Origin: Clostridiales bacterium
Lineage (GTDB): Bacteria > Bacillota > Clostridia > Oscillospirales > Acutalibacteraceae
Assembly: GCA_019417145.1 (NCBI GenBank)
Contig: DXVY01000020.1
Coordinates: 1-15,881 of the forward strand
Length of the DNA: 15,881 nt
Direction of reading: 5' to 3'
Positions within the stretch are counted from its first letter, which is position 1. The number at the start of each line of letters is the position of its first letter. Below, piece after piece: positions 10,301 to 13,453 of this stretch. Under the pieces are notes generated by a model. It had not been told where the DNA came from. It worked only from the letters and a program-made list of their open reading frames with translations, and did not search any database. The position numbers and the translations under genes were made by a program.

Positions 10301-13017
10301 GGAATGGAGAAGCTGGTCACATTCCGCAGGGCGCTCGTCTCGGCCTGGGTATAGGTGTGCAGGGGCGTGGCCGACGAAATCTCCCCCGGGGTCAGGTTGC
10401 CCTGGTAGAGGGTGAGGGTAAAGTCGGTGTCCCGGGGCGGATTATGGTCGGTCTGGTTCTTGTAGGTCACGTTGGTGGACCAGCGGATTTCCGCCGGATT
10501 GCCCTGAGTGATCACAACCGTGTTCATGTCCTCCGGGATGACCAGGGAGGGCTCGCCGCCGGGGTTGACCGTGATGGTCACGGTCTGGATGGAAACGTTC
10601 TGGCTCTCGTCCGCCCCGTTGTTCAGGGCGGTGAGCCGGAAGGTGACCTCGCCGGGGGCCTGGGGCAGAATGGTGCCGTTGGAGGGGTCGATTTTGGCCA
10701 CATCCTCGTTGTCGCTGCTCCAGGCAAAATCCTTATAGGTGGCGTCGCCGCTGTAGGAATAGCGCAGGACGGTGGAGGAGGCGGCTGTCAGATAGACAAG
10801 GTTTTCCCGTCCCGAAGGCCATTCGGTGGGGTAGACGATGGACATATCCTCCGCCTTTACGAACTCCACCGGATGGATGACATAGTCCACATACTTGCCG
10901 ATGACGCAGGAAAAATCCTCCGCGTTACCGGTTTCGCTCAGGTAGAGCTCCACCCGTTTTTCGTGGTCCGCACCGTCTACATACTGCTCCAGGGGGATGG
11001 TGGCCTGCAGGGCCTGGCCCTCGTTGATAAGGGTCAGGTCCAGAAGGGTCTTGCCCCCGTCTACCGAGGCCTTGACCAGATTCAGGGCGCCCTCCTGCTC
11101 CAGCCAGGCGGATTTGCTCTGGTCCAGGGTCACGGTCAGGGTGCCGGTGGTCTGGCCGGGATAGTAGCTGGTGGTGTCCAGAGAGAGGCTCTGGAAGGCC
11201 TGGGTCTTTTCCATATCTCCCAGGGAGGCCGACGCATTGCAGGAATAGTCGGCCATGGCTTTGCCGGCCATGTCCACGGCGCCGGAAGCCTTGGTGACCC
11301 GGATGGAGCCGGCGTCGGTATCCTGCACATCATAGTAGAAGGTCAGCTGCCGGGAGTAGGTGCTGCTGCTCTCGGCGGGGGACAGCACCGCACCGGTATT
11401 GAGGGTAACCCGGGCGTTGGCGCTGTTCACCGGCTCGCTGTAGGTCACCACGATGGGCACCCGCTCACCGGGGTTGTAGGTGCCGGCCGGAATCTGTACG
11501 CCGGTGGCCCGGGGCGCGGTCTTATCCACAAAGTAGAGCTGGGCGTGGGCCTGGGCCTTGAAAGCATCTCCGGAAGGGCCGCCGTCCTCCACGTCCCGGG
11601 CAAATATATGGAAGGACATGGAGGCGCCGTCGGCCAGGAATTTGGATTTGTTGCTGGCGTTGGTCAGGTCAAAATCCAGTTCGCCCCATTCGCCGGAGCC
11701 GAACTGCACGCCAGGGAAATTCCCTTCCTTGCTGGCGATTACATTGCTGAGATTGGGAACCTTATCCTGCACGCCCGGCATGCTGATATAGATGGTGCCA
11801 TAGGTGCCGCCGCCCCAGGATGACTCCAGGGAAACCATGTAGTGGATGGAGGATACCAGGTCTTCATTGACCATATCCTTCATTTTCTGCGGGACGGCCA
11901 GATAAAAGCCGGCGTAGTTATTATTGTTGTTGCCCTTATAGCCGTCCTTTGAGAGGCGCAGCCACTGGGTGCTGCCCTGATCGCCGTCATAGGGTACGAT
12001 AGGTTGATTTTGCAGATCACGGCCGGATACGTGCAGCCCGTACCCCGTGGTATCCTCGAAGAAGGATTTTTGCAGCAGTTCAACCGTATCCCCATAGGCG
12101 TAGTTGCCCTGGATGCGCACCAGGGTGTTCCGGGTGGTTTTATCGTTATCGAAAAGGACGTTTTTGGCGTTGTAATACTGAATGAGGAAAGCCCGGTCGC
12201 CCGTCCAGCGGTCGTTGGTGTAATCGGTGCCGGCGCTGTTGCGGGCGGTGGTCTTGATGGAAATGCTCTTGGAGGTCTCCCCCGCCTGGAAGGTGACGGT
12301 GCCGGACTGGGCCTCGTAATGTACGCCGGCCTTGGCCGCGCCGTCCACCGTCTTGTAGTCGAAGGACACGGGGTAGGGCAGGGATTTGGACAGGGTGAAG
12401 GTCACCGTAGCATTGCTTCCCTGGTTGACCGACAGGTCGGCGGTGCTCACGCTCACCCGGGCCAGCTGGCTTTTATAGCCCAAAGCAATGGCCGCGTTGT
12501 CCTTGGTTTCGGAATCCTCCACCTGCAGGTCGATGCCGCTTGCCTGTAGCTGCTGGATTAAGGACTGGAGGGTGGACTGGTGCTCGGCGGTCAGGGTGAT
12601 ACCGTTATTATAATATGTATCCCGAATCCGCTGCAGCTCGGCCTCGATCTCCAGCATGGTCTTGACGTCCTGGAGGGTGATGGTCTGTCCGTCCACCGTA
12701 CAGGTCTTGGTCAGGTCGGTGTCGGGGTCGTTGACCAGAGCCTCCAGTTCGGCGGTGGTCAGCTTGTGGCCGTCCACCTCCACCGAATAGGTGCGGAAAT
12801 TGCCGTACCGGTCGATGAGGCCCATTTCGTACATGCTGTCGAGAACCTGCCGGGCCCCGTCCTCACCGTACAGGTTGGTGAGATATGCCACAATCTCTTG
12901 GTTATAGGCTGTGGAGCCGTCCACGCCGCCCATAACCGAAAGGGGCTGGCTTATGGCGAAAACCAGCGCCAGCAGGAATGCCAACAGTTTGGTTGACAGC
13001 TTTAATCTTGGTCTCAT
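1309..13017 (-). CDS. Giant multidomain wall-anchored surface protein (3902 aa)
   Basis: The frame is uninterrupted for 3902 codons; GGAGGT lies 6 nt before its ATG. The N-terminus is a signal peptide (basic start, hydrophobic core about 10-24, likely cut near residue 30). Domains in order, judged by eye: a helical N-terminal region (35-185), Calx-beta (about 186-303), unassigned 310-500, Ig-like (503-600), Big_2-like Ig (715-818 and about 1070-1192), more beta modules, a Gly/aromatic beta region (1640-1885), propeller-like repeats (1960-2380), two or three CARDB-like modules (2436-2745), a cadherin-like beta-sandwich (2755-2860), Ig-like domains, FN3 (3069-3170), an InlB-type repeat (3254-3328), and a duplicated two-domain Ig unit (3517-3858). 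The C-terminus is a sorting signal: PAKTG (3865-3869), hydrophobic 3873-3893 and a KRSKKRS tail. No catalytic domain is recognised. It is probably an adhesin or glycan/host ligand binder displayed on the wall (inference). The divergent promoter region links it to the adjacent kinase. Confidence 0.93.
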   Translation of the reverse strand: MRPRLKLSTKLLAFLLALVFAISQPLSVMGGVDGSTAYNQEIVAYLTNLYGEDGARQVLDSMYEMGLIDRYGNFRTYSVEVDGHKLTTAELEALVNDPDTDLTKTCTVDGQTITLQDVKTMLEIEAELQRIRDTYYNNGITLTAEHQSTLQSLIQQLQASGIDLQVEDSETKDNAAIALGYKSQLARVSVSTADLSVNQGSNATVTFTLSKSLPYPVSFDYKTVDGAAKAGVHYEAQSGTVTFQAGETSKSISIKTTARNSAGTDYTNDRWTGDRAFLIQYYNAKNVLFDNDKTTRNTLVRIQGNYAYGDTVELLQKSFFEDTTGYGLHVSGRDLQNQPIVPYDGDQGSTQWLRLSKDGYKGNNNNNYAGFYLAVPQKMKDMVNEDLVSSIHYMVSLESSWGGGTYGTIYISMPGVQDKVPNLSNVIASKEGNFPGVQFGSGEWGELDFDLTNASNKSKFLADGASMSFHIFARDVEDGGPSGDAFKAQAHAQLYFVDKTAPRATGVQIPAGTYNPGERVPIVVTYSEPVNSANARVTLNTGAVLSPAESSSTYSRQLTFYYDVQDTDAGSIRVTKASGAVDMAGKAMADYSCNASASLGDMEKTQAFQSLSLDTTSYYPGQTTGTLTVTLDQSKSAWLEQEGALNLVKASVDGGKTLLDLTLINEGQALQATIPLEQYVDGADHEKRVELYLSETGNAEDFSCVIGKYVDYVIHPVEFVKAEDMSIVYPTEWPSGRENLVYLTAASSTVLRYSYSGDATYKDFAWSSDNEDVAKIDPSNGTILPQAPGEVTFRLTALNNGADESQNVSIQTVTITVNPGGEPSLVIPEDMNTVVITQGNPAEIRWSTNVTYKNQTDHNPPRDTDFTLTLYQGNLTPGEISSATPLHTYTQAETSALRNVTSFSIPADMVGSISVGGVPSYTVKVEVKHPENDSILTAYAYILVNSPAAVVRLDRLTNDYLLDTAGQVAFEWRVEHFDSLNEGQFELKVSRNDTVIDSTVVTFADGQFSAPVTDNGDNSYSGTCVVPLADVTDGTLSDVYTVNIKAKNKNESTWSYDSFPFYVYNADALEIMVDGQSTDSLLLSNIQGISGMSSAEILALNRNITLRKAISINYGAYTWKQVTDKISWAVENSSIASVNYSQGGRYDNIENFSYTTYRPSEEFILSGRDNGTTTIRATHAATGMTDTLEVTVETLRDKLYIFQASPKTTTDVTYTTYDKGGQTVEKAVQTDANGALAIYEEKGIVGDVRFKSTYNSEVYMGTVAGSSLQSGEVDVTDVGLYPINNVKLRQPAHVVFYLRQPDGTPYTGSVTYRGGVYKNNQYCDASTTDMDGTTVDVGTDGKLDISLDVTTFWIDGVDAPSAELYPTDNLDFMFEVLPEGTDYYPLLLKQSGNLGTDDLVKSADMVVTLDQTDGKAEPFIARQVHRDNYAGAKEIDVRKYNKKIGPNTDFPDTALETTVMWWGMEEEDLADASLKLVDEYGVVPTGQTFRTFKYPFSTITVTQNTQVFNESTLWMQQKYSRGLSMQLNKDENTLYKTFSLPFRVINMLGTESVIDPDSGTVSIIATIKDSMTVDGGSMDLGDAFIGAGLGALEATSFSTPIFTMQIAATQDPTVYNVLIKAGYGNMDGGETTGLYMTAEREEVNTDPSPTDKLAMLKDEYLADDPLDTKMKKRAKYGAGELYYELSGYYEGQVVYDYEESRWESVVHTGGFTAGGGFGYQWNFNSWVGPVPVTAELGLGAAVAVDFGVKALYEEQTYDGVLQAWDESVDDEYVTDYLTTLRIYAYLNAFGGLGFDYSVLAFKFGVFGQIALDSRNTWLNREYLADESQRRLNGQSLTLEGRVGIKFYARFLFISYEKILTSYTYTKTWLYNNWEKIYDYWEKTTGGRIDQNNIDLAIDTYIAAHPMVEEVSSAARMESRDYLSKFPRSWNSGGGIQPFSLDPENGAPKELQTNAYPYANPQLAEEGSLFVYLSDGDSENVEDTAASWAVRSGSGYADQGAIPVDTEGFGDSSLQFAGTKDKGAAVWVQQQSGLDKDAGDALTEAEQALMANGTEIMVSRMENGQWTAERLTENSTPDMAPVVAVNGDRIFVAWRSVYVTNQNNVTDFTGSDTILYRVYKDGVWSEPDTLYNGTSGNVMGLQAAMLEDGTAAITYTLNKGQADAAVGLADDRSEQLTTEEYEIVYAVVDTDTGTVHKNQQITSDNELDENPQITTVQLDGSEYFVLGWYNVSTTGSDETGDLKTVSDIRLAVVDGLGNIRTADVGFVDSLATASGGQNVAVDSNFRFVRSADGALENLSLIWAATAGDNLEYSENATDSGLLQAVRFVQDGDQVHASAVIDVAQMADGAQIDHFDAYAAGGNTVKAVILGTKATGEMLDSGEVTKEPTGEVDENGDIIYTETPLLVPETVSGMYTATETYENALSIPTVDTELKNMVKGLSLPVEFTIQNDGIQFIDGITVDLDGQTTTFDSSQIRLQPGQNVQVTADYQVPETQVVNPTYTITAHFTDGSQKTVSDTLHLAIPDVGISAVTVTKEADGIRDFTVTLYNDSEVELAGSSRNIKLGVYADSDYQETLLDVVTLSSDDQLQAVDEGAYVHKFSFNIKDHIQSLGYDEIPESGIPVYIKAWIVDGEQEVEVAEYNTVNNESLQQLYSLQKDMDGQSFKTSAELTNGEVTTADITLQNLTMQEVHDQNVVVNLLNASGSIIESKYLATNAEELLQFGPEGMVTATVAFSQPGSSVEVTRFAASADTMDGHLADLKASGIGFSFDADQMEYNLQAENKTTTNITAVAKGGDAAVTIRDSKGQILGTGTGTAAATVPLAYTSLNGEAVPGAENKITVEVQPTGEGAGSETYTLLIQNNQRTAGTVAILPPTADYNSWVNAQTDQPQATVSAENLEGFTAESLEYSLDGGITWQKAAASPVILDLSEDKVYDLRARVTDTSGARITANPAVVRVDRTVPQLSQDILLEETDLPLVNDNAFARFFRSFTAATNKQMKVTVTAADATSGIQSVTVSTADGDSYVLADNGDGTYTGMITKSYEGILTVTAIDQAGNTSIVYSEDVLIDDQLPAPEMQLDYDAGSLAADEVDITGSVAFQKDDYFKEVKVMYRKAGEEDWKTAKTYTDAEEAKDIRLTIDGLDPAAQYDIQLAAYNIVGDSGVVKSIQVTTRFATPDQPEMESKTSRAITLQTVEGAQYRRLIDAETGEWTAWQSSPAFGDLSPNTEYTFEMRMAAAEGVPESFASTASFTTYPLYAVLFDKNTDDAVTDLPDMQNVGYMETATQPETEPQRTGYTFTGWYTDEDCKEEDRYDFSTGRTETLHLYAGWSENVVTEADYTVTGEKNGDWYTGDVVIRPAGDYEAIWDGEKWDTSYVIKEGEAQKVTFKLMKIVDGKEVETTFLHEPLELSVDTTAPTGQITIEENGWKEFLNTITFGLFFKETVDVDITGEDATSGVGSIAYVKSDAARTEAELAEAEWTEGDAFSVEPDDKFVVYARIADEAGHTTLLSSDGIITDASGPVIEAAYDMAGEWTTDSGAAIQVAVSDALAGIQSITYTVDGQQYTAGEERFTITDLPDGDYDVVVTATDLSGNQTSETVHVKKDAVAPSLSVTGNATAWTNEDVELQIARNEANASGQTLYVSKDGGAETELPAGTESYTVSENGEYTFRLVTGAGLEATSSVTVHTIDKDAPTLEVTYDKDGEWNTDEKVSVSVQAADEAAGIRMVEYVIDGQSYTSDEAEFVITDLPDGEYDVIVTAIDEAGNRSEEQTIQVKREGAKPGMSISATPAGPTTGAVTLTVDLLEQYASGVSLYVSRDGGKEEMLPAGAFTYRATENGTYTFRLVTGAGQEATISYTVSQIQPPSDTPAKTGESGVALPALALLAFAGGAMVVCGFGAKRSKKRS
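1312..1425 (-). other. C-terminal cell-wall sorting signal with non-canonical PAKTG motif
   Basis: These bases encode residues 3865-3902 of the giant protein. The tripartite plan of a sortase substrate is present: PAKTG followed by ES, a hydrophobic stretch VALPALALLAFAGGAMVVCG (3873-3892), and a basic tail AKRSKKRS. The motif has alanine where LPXTG and the clostridial (S/N)PXTG motifs have proline, so it looks more like the LAXTG type. A Pro/Ser/Thr-rich linker (QPPSDTP) precedes it, as is usual for wall-spanning tails. Confidence 0.82.
1444..1953 (-). repeat. Copy 2 of a 172-residue tandem Ig-pair duplication
   Basis: Encodes residues about 3689-3858 of the giant protein. It aligns with the preceding 172 residues at a fixed offset of 172-173: TDLPDGEYDVIVTA (3743-3756) matches TDLPDGDYDVVVTA (3571-3584), and TYTFRLVTGAG (3836-3846) matches EYTFRLVTGAG (3663-3673). 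Each unit contains two Ig-like modules: one with a TDLPDG motif, one with a LYVSxDGG...LPAG motif. The nucleotide sequence is also alike, for example the shared CCGTCGGGCAGGTCGGTGAT at about 1775 and 2291. The duplication therefore looks fairly recent. Confidence 0.85.
1954..2469 (-). repeat. Copy 1 of a 172-residue tandem Ig-pair duplication
   Basis: Encodes residues about 3517-3688 of the giant protein and is the partner of the unit at 1444-1953. The shared landmarks are a GEWxTD motif near the start, TDLPDGDYDVVVTA, LYVSKDGG (3637-3644), LPAG (3649-3652) and EYTFRLVTGAG. Differences are concentrated in surface-loop-like stretches between the conserved strands. Confidence 0.85.
3034..3258 (-). 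other. InlB-type (Listeria-Bacteroides) repeat module within the giant protein
   Basis: Residues about 3254-3328 carry the recognisable pattern of the InlB B-repeat (Flg_new family): YAVLFDKN, then TGYTFTGWYTDEDC (3291-3304), YDFSTGR and LHLYAGW (3320-3326). These ubiquitin-like beta-grasp modules are common in surface proteins of gut Firmicutes and usually act as stalk or adhesion modules. Confidence 0.82.
4438..4755 (-). other. Cadherin-like beta-sandwich module within the giant protein
   Basis: Residues about 2755-2860 show the pattern LADLKASGIGFSFDADQMEY...NITAVAKGGDAAVTI...ENKITVEVQPTGEGAGSETYTLLI, typical of the bacterial cadherin-like beta-sandwich family (PF12733 type). It separates the CARDB-like modules from the following Ig/FN3 stalk. 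The assignment is by motif only. Confidence 0.68.
5878..7140 (-). other. Beta-propeller-like region within the giant protein
   Basis: Residues about 1960-2380 contain repeated strand patterns of the sort seen in propellers: AAVWVQQQSG, GQWTAERLTENSTPDMAPVVAV, DRIFVAWRSVYV, GVWSEPDTLYNG, YEIVYAVVDTDTG, NPQITTVQLDG, YFVLGWYNV and LSLIWAA. A Trp-containing strand followed by a polar turn recurs every 50-90 residues. The blade number and ligand cannot be set by eye. It could be a binding module; no sialidase catalytic residues were recognised. Confidence 0.5.
7363..8100 (-). other. Gly/aromatic-rich central beta region of unknown function
   Basis: Residues about 1640-1885 differ from the Ig-like surroundings. 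Long strands rich in Gly, Phe, Tyr and small residues alternate: GGFTAGGGFGYQWNFNSW (1709-1726), VTAELGLGAAVAVDFGVKAL (1732-1751), LRIYAYLNAFGGLGFDYSVL (1780-1799), FKFGVFGQIALDS (1801-1813), LEGRVGIKFYARFLFISYEK (1838-1857), then TYTKTWLYNNWEKIYDYWEK (1863-1882). The alternation resembles amphipathic strands of membrane beta-barrels, which is unexpected in a Gram-positive wall protein. I do not recognise the family. Confidence 0.55.
12109..12462 (-). other. Calx-beta module near the N-terminus of the giant protein
   Basis: Residues about 186-303 fit the Calx-beta pattern: VSVSTADLSVNQGSNATVTFTL, then VSFDYKTVDGAAKAGVHYEA, TVTFQAGETSKSISIKT and a closing FLIQYYNAKN strand. The TxDGtAkaGxDY-like core with the following GETsKsIxI strand is diagnostic. 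Calx-beta domains bind calcium in other proteins; whether acidic ligands are kept here was not judged. Confidence 0.82.
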
Positions 13018-13023
13018 AGGTTT

Positions 13024-13031
13024 ACCTCCCC
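13024..13031 (-). promoter_or_regulatory. Ribosome binding site of the giant surface-protein gene
   Basis: On the minus strand GGGGAGGT ends 6 nt before the ATG at 13017, a near-perfect anti-16S match with good spacing. It fixes the start in front of the signal peptide. Confidence 0.88.
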
Positions 13032-13053
13032 GTAAAATTTGCCAATATTTGCA

Positions 13054-13068
13054 TCAACATATTGTTGA
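13054..13068. repeat. Perfect 15-bp palindrome TCAACA-TAT-TGTTGA in the leader
   Basis: TCAACA (13054-13059) and TGTTGA (13063-13068) are perfect inverted repeats around TAT, 37 bp upstream of the giant gene's ATG. It could be a protein operator acting as a roadblock, or a 6-bp RNA hairpin in the leader. It overlaps by two bases the start of the three-way junction fold, so the two structures may compete. Confidence 0.55.
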
Positions 13069-13137
13069 CCGGCCGCGCCGCCCATCTGCCGGCCACGCCT
13101 ATGCGGCCGATGGCGCGCAGCGGATGACCCGCCGGTC
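13067..13137 (-). ncRNA. Potential three-way-junction fold in the giant gene's 5' leader
   Basis: Three nested pairings are visible. Outer stem: GACCG (13067-13071) with CGGTC (13133-13137). Large hairpin: 13075-13118, with CCATC (13082-13086) against GATGG (13109-13113), an inner GGCC/GGCC pair, and an outer GCG/CGC extension with single bulged bases. Small hairpin: GCGG (13120-13123) with CCGC (13129-13132). Together they make a closed junction of about 71 nt that would lie in the leader of the surface-protein mRNA. I do not match it to a known riboswitch class; GC-rich DNA makes some pairing by chance likely. Confidence 0.4.
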
Positions 13138-13280
13138 CCTTCTAACCATAACAAGCCGCCATGCACATACCTCCCGGTCCCCGTTCGCCCGATAGGGTTC
13201 TCCCGCCTTTCGCGCCTACCGGATGTGGCTAGAGGCAGAACCTGCTACCGTATTTTGAGGGGTATCTCTTCTTATACTCT

Positions 13281-13289
13281 ATTTTAGCA
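13281..13289 (-). promoter_or_regulatory. Extended -10 promoter of the giant surface-protein gene, no clear -35
   Basis: On the minus strand TGCTAAAAT (13289-13281) is an extended -10 element. The hexamer 17 bp upstream (13304-13309) reads CGCCCA and does not resemble TTGACA. Transcription would begin near 13274, giving a leader of about 257 nt. A good -10 without a -35, next to direct repeats, is the layout of an activator-dependent promoter (inference). Confidence 0.55.
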
Positions 13290-13312
13290 GATATCGTTTT
13301 ATTTGGGCGTGT

Positions 13313-13341
13313 CGTTTACGTCGAAAACGTTACCGTTTACG
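13313..13341. promoter_or_regulatory. Direct repeats CGTTTACG spaced 21 bp, likely LytTR regulator site
   Basis: CGTTTACG occurs identically at 13313-13320 and 13334-13341. The 21-bp period puts both on one face of the helix, as known for LytTR-domain regulators that bind about 9-bp direct repeats with 12-13 bp between. The right copy extends to ACCGTTTAC, close to the published LytTR consensus. The repeats lie at about -39 to -46 and -60 to -67 from the predicted start of the surface-protein transcript. A related CGTTTTAT is at 13295-13302. A LytTR regulator is encoded at 15152-15865. Alternatively the intervening CGAAAACGTTACC (13322-13334) resembles a LacI/CcpA-type operator. Confidence 0.6.
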
Positions 13342-13361
13342 CAGCGATCCTTTTTCCGGTC

Positions 13362-13390
13362 TTGTAAAACTGCGGCATTCCTTATAGAAT
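13362..13390 (+). promoter_or_regulatory. Sigma-70 promoter of the sensor kinase gene
   Basis: TTGTAA (13362-13367), a 17-bp spacer and TAGAAT (13385-13390) form a good promoter. The start would be near 13397, leaving a leader of about 57 nt to the kinase ATG. The right CGTTTACG repeat ends 20 bp before its -35, so the regulator might also touch this promoter. Confidence 0.65.
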
Positions 13391-13440
13391 AGGGATAAAG
13401 GATGGCAAGGCGCGTATTTGGATGCCCCAAGACAAAAACG

Positions 13441-13447
13441 AGGAGGT
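13441..13447 (+). promoter_or_regulatory. Ribosome binding site of the kinase gene, decides its start
   Basis: AGGAGGT is followed by 6 nt and ATG at 13454. An upstream in-frame ATG at 13418 would add 12 residues but has no such site, and the added residues (DAPRQKRGG) would place charged residues ahead of an otherwise typical N-terminal membrane segment. Confidence 0.88.
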
Positions 13448-13453
13448 GCGGTC

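Larger units (their letters stand above)
13018..13453. other. Divergent control region between giant surface-protein and kinase genes
   Basis: The 436-bp gap contains no gene that I can support; short open frames lack ribosome binding sites or are out of frame. From left to right it holds the giant gene's ribosome binding site, a 15-bp palindrome (13054-13068), a foldable leader (13067-13137), a weakly structured stretch (13141-13260), a leftward extended -10 promoter (13281-13289), direct repeats (13313-13341), a rightward promoter (13362-13390) and the kinase ribosome binding site (13441-13447). The part from about 13260 to 13340 is much richer in A and T than the rest of the window. Confidence 0.75.

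Noticed and set aside
12911..13195. Plus-strand open frame of 94 codons across the divergent region
   Set aside because: It overlaps the giant gene's signal peptide in antisense, has no ribosome binding site or promoter and resembles no protein I know.
13067..13260. A known riboswitch class (c-di-GMP, cobalamin, TPP, SAM, THF, fluoride, c-di-AMP) in the leader
   Set aside because: I looked for the conserved cores of these classes and found none; only unassigned hairpins remain.
13418..13453. Upstream start (ATG 13418) for the kinase
   Set aside because: No ribosome binding site in front of it, whereas AGGAGGT is ideally placed before ATG 13454, and the extra residues spoil the N-terminal membrane signal.
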